Assembly: GCA_024234325.1 (NCBI GenBank)
Contig: JACKOJ010000002.1
Location: 124,001 to 188,000 of the forward strand
From: Pseudomonadales bacterium
GTDB taxonomy: Bacteria > Pseudomonadota > Gammaproteobacteria > Pseudomonadales > Pseudohongiellaceae
Reading direction: 5' to 3'
Length of the DNA: 64,000 nucleotides
The stretch's first letter is position 1, and every line of letters begins with the position of its first letter. The notes beneath the pieces were generated by a model. It ran no database searches. It was not told the origin of the DNA and saw nothing but the letters and a program-made list of their open reading frames with translations. The position numbers were made by a program, and so were the translations under genes. Below, piece after piece: positions 7,431 to 16,890 of this stretch.

Positions 7431-9668
7431 ATGAGCAATACAGAGTTTGCACCCGCACGACGTAAGTGCCTTTCCAGCCTCAGCGCCCTGAGAGGACTCT
7501 CTCCGGCCCTGTTCCTGATGTTCACTCTGGGCGGCGCTTCGCTGAATGCGCAGGAACCCTCCGCGCTTCCCCCTGTCCTGAACATCGACGCACTCTACAA
7601 CGAGCTCAGTTCCGAACCGGTGTACGGCAAAACCGCCGCCGAGCTGCTCAAGGAGCTGGAAGACAAGCACTATTCCCGTATTCTGTTTGACGACCAGTTC
7701 TCGCACGAGGTCTTCGACGCCTACATCAAGGCGCTCGATGGCTCCAAGCTGTATTTCCTGCAGTCGGACATCGATACTCTCTCCGCCTATCGTGACGCGC
7801 TGGACGACACCCTGAAGAGCGGCAGCATCGATCCGGCCTTCCAGATCTACAACCTCTACCACCACCGCCTGCTGGAACGCATGCTGTACGCCATCGACCA
7901 GGTCGAAAATCACCTGGACAGCATCGATTTCACCGTCGATGAATCAATCGAAATCGACCGGGAAGACGCGCCCTACGCTACCACCGAGGCGGAGCTGGAC
8001 GAACTGTGGCGCCTGCGGGTGAAAAACAGCGCCTTGAGCCTGAAGCTGGCCAATCTGGACATGGACACCATCAAGGAGCGTCTGAGCAAGCGTTACCGCA
8101 ACCAGCTCAACCAGGTGCTGAAGACCAACAACCGCGACGTGTTCCAGTCCTATCTGGCCACCGTGGCCAGCACCATCGACCCGCACACAAGCTATTTCTC
8201 TCCGCGGGATTCCGAAAACTTCAACATGAGCCTGCGCCTGTCCCTGCAGGGCATCGGCGCCCAGCTCACCACTGAGGACGAATACACCAAGGTGGTGGAA
8301 CTGATCAAGGGTGGCCCTGCCGAGCGCGGCAAGGAGCTGATGGCGGGCGACCGCATCCTTGCCATCGGCCAGGGCGTGGACGGTGAGATGAAGGACGTGA
8401 TCGGCGTGCGCCTGGATGACGTGGTGGACCAGATTCGCGGTGAGAAAGGCACCGTGGTGCGCCTGAGTGTCATTCCTGCCAATGCCACCGGCGAATCCCA
8501 GGCCCACGAAGTCGTGATTACCCGCGACACCGTAAAACTGGAAGACCAGTCTGCCAAGAAGGAAGTGCTGGAAGTCACCTACAACGACCAGCAGTACAAG
8601 ATTGGCGTCATCAAGCTGCCGACCTTCTACTTCGACTTTGAGGCTGCCTCCGCCGGCCAGCCGGACTTCAAGAGCTCCACCCGGGACGTGAAAGCCCTGC
8701 TGGAAGAGCTGAAACAGGAAGACGTGGACGCGGTGGTCATGGACCTGCGGGACAATGGTGGCGGCTCCCTGACCGAGGCCAATGACCTGGTGGGCCTGTT
8801 CATCGACACTGGCAACACGGTACAGATCCGCTATTCCGGCCTGCGCAACGGCTTTGTCCGCGCCTATGGCGATGGCAACCCTGAAGTGACCTATGCCGGC
8901 CCCCTGGCCGTGCTGGTCAACCGTGCCAGCGCCTCAGCCTCCGAGATCTTCGCCGGTGCCATTCAGGACTACCAGCGCGGCATCATCCTTGGCGGCCAGA
9001 CCTTCGGCAAGGGCACTGTGCAGGAGATCATTCCAATGGACTACGGGCAGGTCAAACTGACCCGCTCCAAGTTCTACCGCATCTCCGGCGCCAGCACCCA
9101 GCATCGCGGTGTGATGCCCGACATTCTGTTCCCGGATCGCTACTCCGCCATCGAAGAGATGGGCGAAAGCAATCTGGAACACGCTCTGCCCTGGGATACC
9201 GTGCGCCCGGTTGAGTACAATACTTACTTCCCAATCAAGGACATACTTGGCGATCTTCAGGCAAAACATGATGATCGGGTTGCCAACGACCCCGACTTTA
9301 TCTACCTCGCAGAGCAGATCGACCGCTCCCGGGAACTGCGGGAACGCACCACGCTGTCGCTGAATGAGGACGTGGTACGCAAGGAACGCGACGAGAGCCG
9401 TCGTGAAGAGTTCAACGCCAACAATATGCGCCTGTTCCTGAAGGGACTGCCGATGGAAGTGTGGGAAGAGCCCACCTCTGAGGATCTGGACCCCGATAAC
9501 GTGGTTGCAGCAGTGGGCGAAGAAGGCGACGCAGAGACCGAAGCCAACAAGGAAGACGATCCCCTGCTGGTGGAAAGCAGCTATATCCTCATCGACATGG
9601 CCCGTATGCTCGGGGCCCCGATGACGGCCGATGCCAGTGATTCGGTGAGAGCCGCCGCTTCCCGCTGA
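7431..9668 (+). CDS. prc: Carboxy-terminal processing protease Prc (tail-specific protease)
   Basis: Periplasmic serine protease that degrades proteins by their C-terminal tail, including ssrA-tagged proteins and, in other bacteria, cell-wall hydrolases. The 745-residue product begins with an extended signal sequence (GLSPALFLMFTLGGASLNAQ). An N-terminal helical region is followed by a PDZ domain (GIGAQLTTEDEYTKVVELI, about 270-360) and the S41 catalytic core. Ser lies in NRASASASEIFAG and Lys in GGQTFGKGTVQ, the Ser-Lys dyad. A C-terminal Prc domain with a charged tail completes it. An in-frame GTG at 7419 is an alternative start; neither has a strong ribosome site. Two terminators follow. 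Confidence 0.93.
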   Translation: MSNTEFAPARRKCLSSLSALRGLSPALFLMFTLGGASLNAQEPSALPPVLNIDALYNELSSEPVYGKTAAELLKELEDKHYSRILFDDQFSHEVFDAYIKALDGSKLYFLQSDIDTLSAYRDALDDTLKSGSIDPAFQIYNLYHHRLLERMLYAIDQVENHLDSIDFTVDESIEIDREDAPYATTEAELDELWRLRVKNSALSLKLANLDMDTIKERLSKRYRNQLNQVLKTNNRDVFQSYLATVASTIDPHTSYFSPRDSENFNMSLRLSLQGIGAQLTTEDEYTKVVELIKGGPAERGKELMAGDRILAIGQGVDGEMKDVIGVRLDDVVDQIRGEKGTVVRLSVIPANATGESQAHEVVITRDTVKLEDQSAKKEVLEVTYNDQQYKIGVIKLPTFYFDFEAASAGQPDFKSSTRDVKALLEELKQEDVDAVVMDLRDNGGGSLTEANDLVGLFIDTGNTVQIRYSGLRNGFVRAYGDGNPEVTYAGPLAVLVNRASASASEIFAGAIQDYQRGIILGGQTFGKGTVQEIIPMDYGQVKLTRSKFYRISGASTQHRGVMPDILFPDRYSAIEEMGESNLEHALPWDTVRPVEYNTYFPIKDILGDLQAKHDDRVANDPDFIYLAEQIDRSRELRERTTLSLNEDVVRKERDESRREEFNANNMRLFLKGLPMEVWEEPTSEDLDPDNVVAAVGEEGDAETEANKEDDPLLVESSYILIDMARMLGAPMTADASDSVRAAASR

Positions 9669-9670
9669 CA

Positions 9671-9700
9671 TAAAAAAGGCCCTCTGGGTTACAGAGGGCC
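9671..9700 (-). terminator. Rho-independent terminator, minus strand
   Basis: A 9-bp perfect GC-rich stem (9678-9686 with 9692-9700, loop GGTTA) is followed on the minus strand by a run of six T residues (A-run at 9672-9677). It faces the DUF5916-type gene and lies just past the prc stop. It may also fold in prc mRNA. Confidence 0.8.
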
Positions 9701-9727
9701 GAAACGGCACAATGGGTCATCAACAAG

Positions 9728-9763
9728 ACGCTCAACGGGACCTCCTGTTGAGCGTTTTTATTT
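9728..9763 (+). terminator. Rho-independent terminator of prc
   Basis: A 9-bp perfect stem (9728-9736 with 9747-9755) is followed by TTTTTATTT. It is on the plus strand about 60 bases after the prc stop. With the opposite-facing terminator beside it, it insulates the convergent gene pair. Confidence 0.85.
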
Positions 9764-9879
9764 CACCATTGAAAAGAAGTAATTCCATAGAAGGAAGTGG
9801 GCGAACTCCCGATCAATCCTGTCGGGACTGTGGCAGCTCGCCTCTCGGGCACTTCCTGGCACTTCCTCCGGGCACCCTG

Positions 9880-12312
9880 TCAGGTGCCCAGACGGTAGCG
9901 CAGCTTCACAACCAGTTGGCTGCCCAGCGGGTTGTCCCAGGAATTCTCAAACAGCTCGTCGAAGGCCATTAGCGCGCTGCGACGGTTGTCCCCCTTCGTG
10001 TACACCACGAACAGATCGGACAGCGGTGCGATCTGCCAGCGGTAACGCACCTGGAAGTTGAGTTGGGACAGCCCGAAGCTGTCGTCGGGACCAGCCGGCT
10101 TCGTGGTCTTGACCAGGTCACGGTTCTTGGTAATGGCATTGGCCGGCAGGAAATAGAATTCGTCCTCTTCCGCCTCGATGCCTACCCACTGCAGATTGAC
10201 ACTCAACTGCTGCTTCGCGGTCAGGTAGTACTCGAAACTCGCGTCAAAACGCCACTGATCGGCCTGAAAGGTCGTAAAGTTCTGGCTTTCCTGCCACAGC
10301 AGCCAGCCGTCGCGATTGTCGTAGCTCAGCTCCGTGGACAACGCGATATTGTCCTGGGGACGCCAGGTCACGCCAACGTTGGCGCCTTCGCTGTCGCCGC
10401 CCACAAACTCGCCGGAGGTACTGACACCAAACTTGTAGCTCACCGGACGCGCAGTGTTGGTCTGGTAACTGAAGTTGGAGTTCAGACGTGCGGTGGTGGC
10501 AAAGGTGCCGTGGCCAAAGCTGTTCAGGTCGTCATAACGCTTGGGGAAATACATCAGGCCCACGTTGATGCGGTCCAGATTGTTCAGCGTAATGCTGCCG
10601 TTGAGCACCGGGAAGGCGTTGTTGGTGCGGTCGCCCTTGCCGTTTTCCTCATAACGCAGGAAAGGCGTGAAGCGGAAGTTGCGCACAATCTTCAGGTCAG
10701 ACTTCACCCACTCGAAGCGGTACCACAGCTCACGGGAGTCATTACGCTCCTGAAAACCAAAGTCGTTGACGTTGAAAGTATCGTCCAGATAGGTCAACTG
10801 GAAGTTGTGGCGAATGCCCTGACGCGGCGTGTACACGATGTCAGTGAAGATGCCAGACCCGGCACCGTCCGCATCGGTATCGGTGCGGATGATCTGCCCG
10901 TCCACGTTCCAGCGACCGCCTACGGTCAGGTAGTGGAAGTCCACCGCGTGCACTTCAGCGTCCTCTTCCGGGTGCTGCACCAGAGAACCGATGTAGCCCA
11001 GGCCACGATAGGCCGCACCATTGCCGCTGCCCTCATAGATCATGCGGAAGGCCGCAAAATCACGCCCGTCCTGGTAATACTTCTTGCCGCCCGCCAGGAA
11101 TTGGCTTTCATCCTCGATAGCGGTCATCACACCGTAGCGAACCGAACCCACCTGCCCCGTGGCTTTAACGGCGCCAAGCAGGTCTGCCGGACGAATGCGC
11201 TCACGGGTCGGCAGAGAAACACCCGCCGGCAGTTTGGGAGGACGCGGACGCGCGCCGATGCGGCGGGTGTTCACAATCGAAAGACGCTTGCCGTTGCTGC
11301 CTGTGGAGCGCGGCGTGGTGTTGAAGACCTCCTGCCCTTCCAGGAAGAACAGACGCTTTTCCGGGAAGAAGGTCTCGCTCGCTGTGAGGTTCACCACCAC
11401 GTTGTCCGACTCGGTGGAGCCGAAGTCCGGGTTCGCGGCCGCTGTCATCTGGAAATTACTGGAAGGCCGCCAGAACACATCGAAACCGGCCTTGTAGTCC
11501 ACGTCGCTGTCAATTTCATCGAAGGTGGAAGAGACGTAGGGGAACACGCTCCACTGTTGACGCACATCCACACCTTCCAGCTCAAGCAGCGGCAGGTTGC
11601 TCATGAAAATCGAGCTGGATTCGGGAATCGCCGGCCAGGCCCAGGTCTGGTTGAGGTAAGCCACCTTGCGCTCCGTATAGACGCCGATCCGACGGACGCC
11701 ATCTTCGCGCGGCATAGCCATCTGCCCCCAGGGCACGTAGAACTCGGCACTCCAGCCGGTGCTGGTCTGCTGGGTTGCGCCGTACCAGGCACCATCCCAC
11801 TGCGTGGTGTAGTTGCGCTCGGGCAGCACGGTACCATCGGCCTGGTTGTCGCCCAGCGCCAACGTCATCCAGTAGGCAAACAGGCCCTGACCGGAGGTGT
11901 CCAGCGTGATGGAGACGGAGTCACGATCAAGGTCGCGGTTGTCACGCCCACTGATGCGCTGCACGATGCTGTCTGCAGGCTGCTCCATGTTGAAGGACAC
12001 ATAGATGCCCCGTTCTGTATAGAAGATTCGGACCTGGGTGCTGTGGGAAGTCTCCTCCAGGGTATCCGGATCGATGACGCGCATCTCTTCGATGGGGGCG
12101 ATACGGCTCCAGACGGACTCATTCAGATGGCCGTCCACATCGATATTGGCCTCGCTGTGCGCGAACTGCTGAAGCGTTAAGGCACTGCCATCACGAAGAG
12201 AAACCTCAACAGCACTGCCGACGGAAGATTGTGCAAAGGTGACGCAGGAATAGAACAGGGTAGAAATAAACAGGACAGGAATTGTTACTCGAAGATTCAA
12301 TCGACTCACCAT
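9880..12312 (-). CDS. DUF5916-type exported protein: CBM9-like domain plus outer-membrane beta-barrel-like region
   Basis: The 810-residue product has a signal peptide (VTIPVLFISTLFYSCVTFAQS). Residues about 45-240 form a CBM9-like sandwich: DVDGHLNESVWSRIAPI, then YTERGIYVSFNMEQPADSIVQRISGRDNRDLDRDSVSI, then FYVPWGQMAMP. This pairing is typical of DUF5916 family proteins. The rest is rich in alternating aromatic and polar strands (YRFEWVKSDLKIVRNFRFTPFLRYEEN, WRFDASFEYYLTAKQQLSVNLQWVGIEA) and ends LVVKLRYRLGT, as expected for a membrane barrel. FFPEKRLFFLEGQEVF is a family hallmark. The ligand is unknown. The stop codon sits inside the loop of a 7-bp hairpin (9870-9889). The ribosome site is weak. 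Confidence 0.8.
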   Translation of the reverse strand: MVSRLNLRVTIPVLFISTLFYSCVTFAQSSVGSAVEVSLRDGSALTLQQFAHSEANIDVDGHLNESVWSRIAPIEEMRVIDPDTLEETSHSTQVRIFYTERGIYVSFNMEQPADSIVQRISGRDNRDLDRDSVSITLDTSGQGLFAYWMTLALGDNQADGTVLPERNYTTQWDGAWYGATQQTSTGWSAEFYVPWGQMAMPREDGVRRIGVYTERKVAYLNQTWAWPAIPESSSIFMSNLPLLELEGVDVRQQWSVFPYVSSTFDEIDSDVDYKAGFDVFWRPSSNFQMTAAANPDFGSTESDNVVVNLTASETFFPEKRLFFLEGQEVFNTTPRSTGSNGKRLSIVNTRRIGARPRPPKLPAGVSLPTRERIRPADLLGAVKATGQVGSVRYGVMTAIEDESQFLAGGKKYYQDGRDFAAFRMIYEGSGNGAAYRGLGYIGSLVQHPEEDAEVHAVDFHYLTVGGRWNVDGQIIRTDTDADGAGSGIFTDIVYTPRQGIRHNFQLTYLDDTFNVNDFGFQERNDSRELWYRFEWVKSDLKIVRNFRFTPFLRYEENGKGDRTNNAFPVLNGSITLNNLDRINVGLMYFPKRYDDLNSFGHGTFATTARLNSNFSYQTNTARPVSYKFGVSTSGEFVGGDSEGANVGVTWRPQDNIALSTELSYDNRDGWLLWQESQNFTTFQADQWRFDASFEYYLTAKQQLSVNLQWVGIEAEEDEFYFLPANAITKNRDLVKTTKPAGPDDSFGLSQLNFQVRYRWQIAPLSDLFVVYTKGDNRRSALMAFDELFENSWDNPLGSQLVVKLRYRLGT

Positions 12313-12415
12313 TCGTTATTGTGGTTTTGGAAGGCGCAAAACACCTGATTTCCGTACAAAAAAAGATGCGTAGCATAAACCGCGCACCTGTATGAGTCCA
12401 GTCAGCCAGACCGCA

Positions 12416-12452
12416 CTGAGCCTGGCTCCGGACACGTCGGAGCCAGGCTCAG
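12416..12452. repeat. Perfect 15-bp stem-loop between two minus-strand genes
   Basis: Arms 12416-12430 and 12438-12452 are exact reverse complements with a 7-base loop. It lies about 30 bases past the VOC gene stop and about 100 bases before the DUF5916-type gene start. There is no T-run, so factor-independent termination is doubtful; transcript processing or partial termination is possible. Confidence 0.7.
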
Positions 12453-12482
12453 AACAAGAGAACTGAATTCGAGGATTCTATT

Positions 12483-13538
12483 TCACGCCAGCGGTGCGCA
12501 TTCATCACCAAGATAGCCGCCACCGCCACAATAGCTGACGTCCTGCAACTGGATATGCAGGCCGTCCGGATCGGAGAAGTACAGCTCGGGAGTCCCGCCT
12601 TCCGCCCCGCCCCGGTTGGGCATGCGCAGGCTGACCCAGTGCACCAGAGGCGGCGTCTCATCCGCATTGGCGCGAGGGGTGATGCCGACACTTTCCAGCT
12701 TGGCCTGTACCTGTTCCACATTGAAATCGAACATGGCCAGGCTGACGTGGTCGATGCGAGCCGGGTTGGCAGGAGTGCCTTCACGCGCACCGCCCACAAA
12801 CATCAGAAACTGCTTGCCGTCGCCGACGCCCACCGTCGGGCTTGTCGGCCCCTGGTAGGACTGGTAATGCAGCCCGAACAGATCGAGATAGAAGGCGTTG
12901 GTGTTCGGGGCATGGTTCATGTAATTGGTGAAATGGTTGATGTCTTCCAGTGCCATCAGCCCTGCTTCGGCCGAGGGAGTATTGCTGCACTGCCCATTGG
13001 CACTGCCACAATAGGCGGGCGAGCAAAGCTGGAAATTCAGCCCTTCACGGTCTGAAAACGCCAGAGCCTGGTCATTCAGTGGCCAGAAATGCATGGCACG
13101 TTCCAGTGGCGCCTTGTCCGCCCCGTTGGCATCCGCCTGGAACCCCTTGGCCTGCAGTTGTGCGGCAATCGCACGCCCGTCGTATCCCTCAACGCTGAGG
13201 CCAATATGCGTGATACCGGGAGACTCACCGGGGCCCGTCGGACTCAGGGACATGAAGCGCGGACCATCGCCAATCCGCAAACACACCGTGCTGCCCTGAC
13301 GCGCCTGAATCGGCATGCCAAACAGACGTTGATAGAAGGCCACGGAGCGTTCCACGTCACTCACACGCAAGCCAAAGGTATGCAGCTTGCGTACAGCGAC
13401 CGGAGAGGATGCAGATTGCGCCTGCAACAAGGAACTCAGGGGAGCCAGTGCCGCCAGTTGCAGCAAACGGCGACGCAAGGTGTCAGGGGATGTCGAATGC
13501 CGGGACATGGCCGAGGTGTAATCTGTGGTTCTTTTCAT
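12483..13538 (-). CDS. Exported two-domain VOC (glyoxalase/dioxygenase superfamily) protein
   Basis: The 351-residue product starts at ATG 13538 with a GGAG site six bases before it. The N-terminus (LRRRLLQLAALAPLSSLLQAQS) is an export signal; the arginine cluster suggests Tat but lacks a full consensus. Two VOC repeats follow: residues about 50-180 (KLHTFGLRVSDVERSVAFYQRLFGM) and about 200-345 (DINHFTNYMNHAPNTNAFYLDLFGL). In each repeat the position that usually carries the metal-binding Glu near the end is Gln (LNFQLCSP and LHIQLQDVSYCG), so metal catalysis as in glyoxalase I is uncertain. It is divergent from the amidohydrolase gene. The substrate is unknown. Confidence 0.75.
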   Translation of the reverse strand: MKRTTDYTSAMSRHSTSPDTLRRRLLQLAALAPLSSLLQAQSASSPVAVRKLHTFGLRVSDVERSVAFYQRLFGMPIQARQGSTVCLRIGDGPRFMSLSPTGPGESPGITHIGLSVEGYDGRAIAAQLQAKGFQADANGADKAPLERAMHFWPLNDQALAFSDREGLNFQLCSPAYCGSANGQCSNTPSAEAGLMALEDINHFTNYMNHAPNTNAFYLDLFGLHYQSYQGPTSPTVGVGDGKQFLMFVGGAREGTPANPARIDHVSLAMFDFNVEQVQAKLESVGITPRANADETPPLVHWVSLRMPNRGGAEGGTPELYFSDPDGLHIQLQDVSYCGGGGYLGDECAPLA

Positions 13539-13671
13539 TATTATCTCCGGTACTTTTTGAAATGAGACTGGCCCCTGCACACGGGAGCCTGATGCCACTG
13601 CGCCGGGTCGATCAACACCGCTGACCCTGCCAAGGCCTACGTGCGCAAGCCGCCTGATAATGGAAACCGCT

Positions 13672-15345
13672 ATGCAAGTCACAACACCTCACAGCTTCAG
13701 ACGCCTCCTTGGCGCCACCATACTACTTGGCATGACCGCGTTTAGCCATGCGCAGACAACACTCGTTACAGATGTTCATGGCTACACGATCAACAGCAAT
13801 CACGAAATGGTGCAGTTCACCGCACTCCAGTTCAGCAATGGCAAGGTTGACCGCGTGTACAGCGCGGGCGAGACACTGCCGCAGGACAGCAGCATGACCC
13901 GCATCGACGGTCGCGGACGCACTCTGCTGCCGGGCCTGGTGGATGCCCATGGCCATATCCTCAGCTACGGCCTGAGCCTGCTGCGCGTGGATCTCACCGG
14001 CACGCAGTCGGAACAGGAGGCCGTTGCGCGCATTCGTGCCTTCCGTGAGCAGAACGGCAACCTGGAATGGATTCAGGGGCGGGGCTGGAATCAGGTGCTC
14101 TGGGACAGCAATGAGTTCCCGAGTGCTGCCAGTCTGGACGAGTTCTTCGGTGATACCCCCGTGTGGCTGAGCCGTGTCGACGGTCACGCTGGCTGGGCAA
14201 ACTCTGCTGCCATGCGACTGGCCGGCGTCAATGCCGCCACGGTGGATCCGGACGGCGGTCAGATCATCCGCGACGCCGAAGGGCGCCCCACCGGCACCTT
14301 CGTGGACAATGCCATGGACCTGATTACCGCCAATATTCCGCAACTGAGCGTAGAGGAGCAGGCCTTCGCCCTGCGCCGCTCCATGCAGGAACTGGCTGCC
14401 CAGGGGCTGACCAGCGTGCACGATGCCGGCATCTCTGCCCGCACCGTGGAGGCCTACAAACTGCTGCTGCAGGACGGCCCCCTGCCCATCCGGGTCAATG
14501 CCATGCTGGCCGCGGGTGATCCTGAACTGCCCGCCATGCTCGCCGCCGGGCACTACGCCAGCGAAGATGGCACCTTTACTATCAACAGCATCAAGATCGT
14601 CGAAGATGGCGCCCTGGGCAGCCGTGGCGCCTCCCTGATCGAGGATTACAGTGACATGCCGGGGCATCGTGGCCTGTTGCTGCTGGAACCCCAGCGACTG
14701 ACCGAAGTGATGGAAATGGCCATGAAGGCCAACTTCCAGGTGAATGTGCACGCGATTGGCGACAACGCCAACAAGCTGGTGCTGGACAACTTCGCCGTGC
14801 TGATCCCCGCCACCGGCACCCGTGCCCTGCGTCACCGCATCGAGCACGCCCAGGTGCTGCGCTACGAGGACATCCTGCGCTTTGCCGAACTCGGCGTCAT
14901 TCCCTCCATGCAGGCAACCCATGCCACCAGCGACAAGAACATGGCGCAGGATCGACTCGGGGAAATCCGCATTCAGGGCGCCTACGCCTGGCGCAAACTG
15001 ATCAACGCGGGTGCCGTCATCGCCAACGGCTCTGACTTCCCGGTGGAGTATCCCAATCCCTTCTACGGCCTGCATGCGGCCATCACCCGGCAGGATCACG
15101 AGAACCAGCCGCCCGGTGGCTGGTTCCCCGAAGAGAAGATGACGCCCGCCGAGGCCTTTTCCAGCTTCACACTGGACGCCGCCTATGCGGGTCATCAGGA
15201 AAATCTGATCGGCTCGCTGGAGCCAGGCAAGGAAGCCGACTTCATTCTGGTTGATCAGGACATCTTTGCCGAACCGGACACGGAAATCTGGAAGGCTACC
15301 GTCTCCGAAACCTGGGTGATGGGGAAACAGATTTTTCCAAACTGA
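13672..15345 (+). CDS. Exported YtcJ-like metal-dependent amidohydrolase
   Basis: The 557-residue product starts at ATG 13672, with a GGAAA site nearby; an in-frame ATG at 13660 lacks one. A signal peptide (LLGATILLGMTAFSHAQ) suggests a periplasmic location. The N-terminal metal motif is LVDAHGHILSYG. Later motifs are VEDGALGSRGAS, NVHAIGDNANKL, HRIEHAQVL and ANGSDFPVEYPNPFYGLHAAITRQ, in the order seen in the amidohydrolase_3/YtcJ family of the TIM-barrel amidohydrolases. Members hydrolyse C-N bonds of diverse and often unknown substrates. It ends ahead of a strong terminator. Confidence 0.88.
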   Translation: MQVTTPHSFRRLLGATILLGMTAFSHAQTTLVTDVHGYTINSNHEMVQFTALQFSNGKVDRVYSAGETLPQDSSMTRIDGRGRTLLPGLVDAHGHILSYGLSLLRVDLTGTQSEQEAVARIRAFREQNGNLEWIQGRGWNQVLWDSNEFPSAASLDEFFGDTPVWLSRVDGHAGWANSAAMRLAGVNAATVDPDGGQIIRDAEGRPTGTFVDNAMDLITANIPQLSVEEQAFALRRSMQELAAQGLTSVHDAGISARTVEAYKLLLQDGPLPIRVNAMLAAGDPELPAMLAAGHYASEDGTFTINSIKIVEDGALGSRGASLIEDYSDMPGHRGLLLLEPQRLTEVMEMAMKANFQVNVHAIGDNANKLVLDNFAVLIPATGTRALRHRIEHAQVLRYEDILRFAELGVIPSMQATHATSDKNMAQDRLGEIRIQGAYAWRKLINAGAVIANGSDFPVEYPNPFYGLHAAITRQDHENQPPGGWFPEEKMTPAEAFSSFTLDAAYAGHQENLIGSLEPGKEADFILVDQDIFAEPDTEIWKATVSETWVMGKQIFPN

Positions 15346-15487
15346 ATAAGGTATCTATTGATATAGCGCAATACCTCATTGTTCTGATCCCAGTAGATTG
15401 AGCATCACGAAAGGGACTTTCTGGAATCACAGGTAAACTTCGAAAAGGGGGGGAGCCTGAAACAGAACTCAGCAATGGGTGAGCAGC

Positions 15488-15537
15488 GGGGGGTGTCACA
15501 GTACGTGGGCGTACTGTTTCACCCCCCAATTTATTTT
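15488..15537 (+). terminator. Long hairpin terminator after the amidohydrolase gene
   Basis: An 8-bp G-rich arm (15488-15495) pairs with 15520-15527, and an inner 7-bp arm (15498-15504) pairs with 15511-15517, with a 2-base bulge on each side. AATTTATTTT follows. It is about 140 bases past the stop. The convergent alpha/beta hydrolase gene ends at 15620, so it may serve both directions in part. Confidence 0.75.
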
Positions 15538-15619
15538 GGCGCAGCTTATTGTGTCCCCGCCGGTTCGCGTAGCGCGCGTTTATCTGCCCACCGTACTGTC
15601 CGATGGCCACTGCAGGCCG

Positions 15620-16858
15620 CTATTGCCCCTTGCCCAGATGCTCCAGCCGCAACTCTGCAGCGGCGCCCGGCGCAAACCCCTTCCAGGAATCGTTCAGATA
15701 CTCGCCCATGGCCTGTTCTCCCTTGAGGTTCAGGTCAAAAAAGGCGGTGACAAAGTGCTGCAGGATATTGTTGGCCGTGACACTGTTCCAGTGCGCATCG
15801 GTGTAATGCCCTGCCCCACGCTGCTCGGGCACACTCATAACCTCACTCGGCACCGGAATGGGCGCCGCCACGCTGTGCCCGCCGCCCTCGAAGGTCAGCA
15901 GATAGCGATCCGCTCCCTTGGCGTTCTCGAAGATGGCACGAGTGCCCTCCTCATAGCCTGCGGTCTTGTCCACACTGCCCGCTACGAACAGCACCGGGCG
16001 ATCGATCCCCGCCACGGTTTCGGGCGTGAAATACCCCGTGTTCATGCCCCAGGGCGCAATGGCAACGCCAGCCTTGAAGCGGGCATCCAGATTGCGGCGG
16101 TAGCGACGGTTGCGTGAACTGTGATCCTCCAGAATCTCGTTGGGCGGAGAAATGGCATTGGCGATCATCGCCGGGTTCACCGCCCCGCCGAAATTGTTCA
16201 CCAGACCATAGCCCCCCATGGAGAAACCTATCAGCCCTGTCTTGTCGGCATCCACCAGCCCGGACAGGAAACTGTTGCCGTCCGCGCCCAGTTCCGCCAT
16301 CTGCTCCAGCACGAAGCGCTGGTCAAACGGACGGTTGTAGAGCGTGCTGGCAATCGGGTCCTGCCGACGGTAGGTGCTTTCCGTATGGTCGATGGAGGCC
16401 ACCACATAGCCCTTGCTGGCGAGGTTTTCCCCCAGGTGGCTCATCAGGTAGCGATTGCCCGGGTAGCCATGGGACAGAATTACCAGCGGATAGGCACCTG
16501 CACTGGCATCGGGCGCCGCATCTCGCAGTGCGCGGCCATGCAGCGTGGCCAGCACGTCCACGTTGCGCGTCTCTGTGCTGTAATCCGTGCCCGGCACCTG
16601 CCCCGCTGCCAGTGTGGCGGGGTACCACACTTCCACCGTCAGGCGGCGGTCGTAGTAGTTCGTCACCTCCCCCTCCACGGAATTGCTCACGTCCACCTGC
16701 TGCGGATTCACCAGCTCCAGCGTGCGCACTCCGACGGCGTGGGGGCCGAAGGGCGCCAGGGACGGCGCATTGGCACCGAGGGTGTCAATGCGGTTGTCCT
16801 GGGCAATGCTCAGCGCGGGTGTGAGAAGAGTCATGAGCACGAGGACCTTCAATTTCAT
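15620..16858 (-). CDS. Exported alpha/beta hydrolase (PAF-acetylhydrolase / dienelactone hydrolase-like)
   Basis: The 412-residue product has a signal peptide (MKLKVLVLMTLLTPALSIAQ). The oxyanion-hole segment is VILSHGYPGNRYLM (about residue 130), the nucleophile elbow is GFSMGGYG, and the Asp and His candidates are in FVAGSVDKTAGYE and FEGGGHSVA, in the correct order for a Ser-Asp-His triad. The N-terminal strand VRTLELVNPQQVDV and DRRLTVEVWYPA are typical of the platelet-activating-factor acetylhydrolase-like group. The start ATG has an AGGGAA site. It is probably transcribed after the PEBP gene, 32 bases upstream. The substrate is unknown; an ester or lipid is likely. Confidence 0.85.
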   Translation of the reverse strand: MKLKVLVLMTLLTPALSIAQDNRIDTLGANAPSLAPFGPHAVGVRTLELVNPQQVDVSNSVEGEVTNYYDRRLTVEVWYPATLAAGQVPGTDYSTETRNVDVLATLHGRALRDAAPDASAGAYPLVILSHGYPGNRYLMSHLGENLASKGYVVASIDHTESTYRRQDPIASTLYNRPFDQRFVLEQMAELGADGNSFLSGLVDADKTGLIGFSMGGYGLVNNFGGAVNPAMIANAISPPNEILEDHSSRNRRYRRNLDARFKAGVAIAPWGMNTGYFTPETVAGIDRPVLFVAGSVDKTAGYEEGTRAIFENAKGADRYLLTFEGGGHSVAAPIPVPSEVMSVPEQRGAGHYTDAHWNSVTANNILQHFVTAFFDLNLKGEQAMGEYLNDSWKGFAPGAAAELRLEHLGKGQ

Positions 16859-16890
16859 GGCGGATTCCCTGCTTTGGCTGTTTCAGTGGC

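Noticed and set aside
9870..9889. 7-bp hairpin at the DUF5916-type gene stop as its terminator
   Set aside because: No T-run follows on the minus strand; the A/T-run-linked hairpin at 9671-9700 is a better terminator.
13660..13671. Earlier ATG for the amidohydrolase
   Set aside because: No ribosome site; the downstream ATG at 13672 has one and begins a clean signal peptide.
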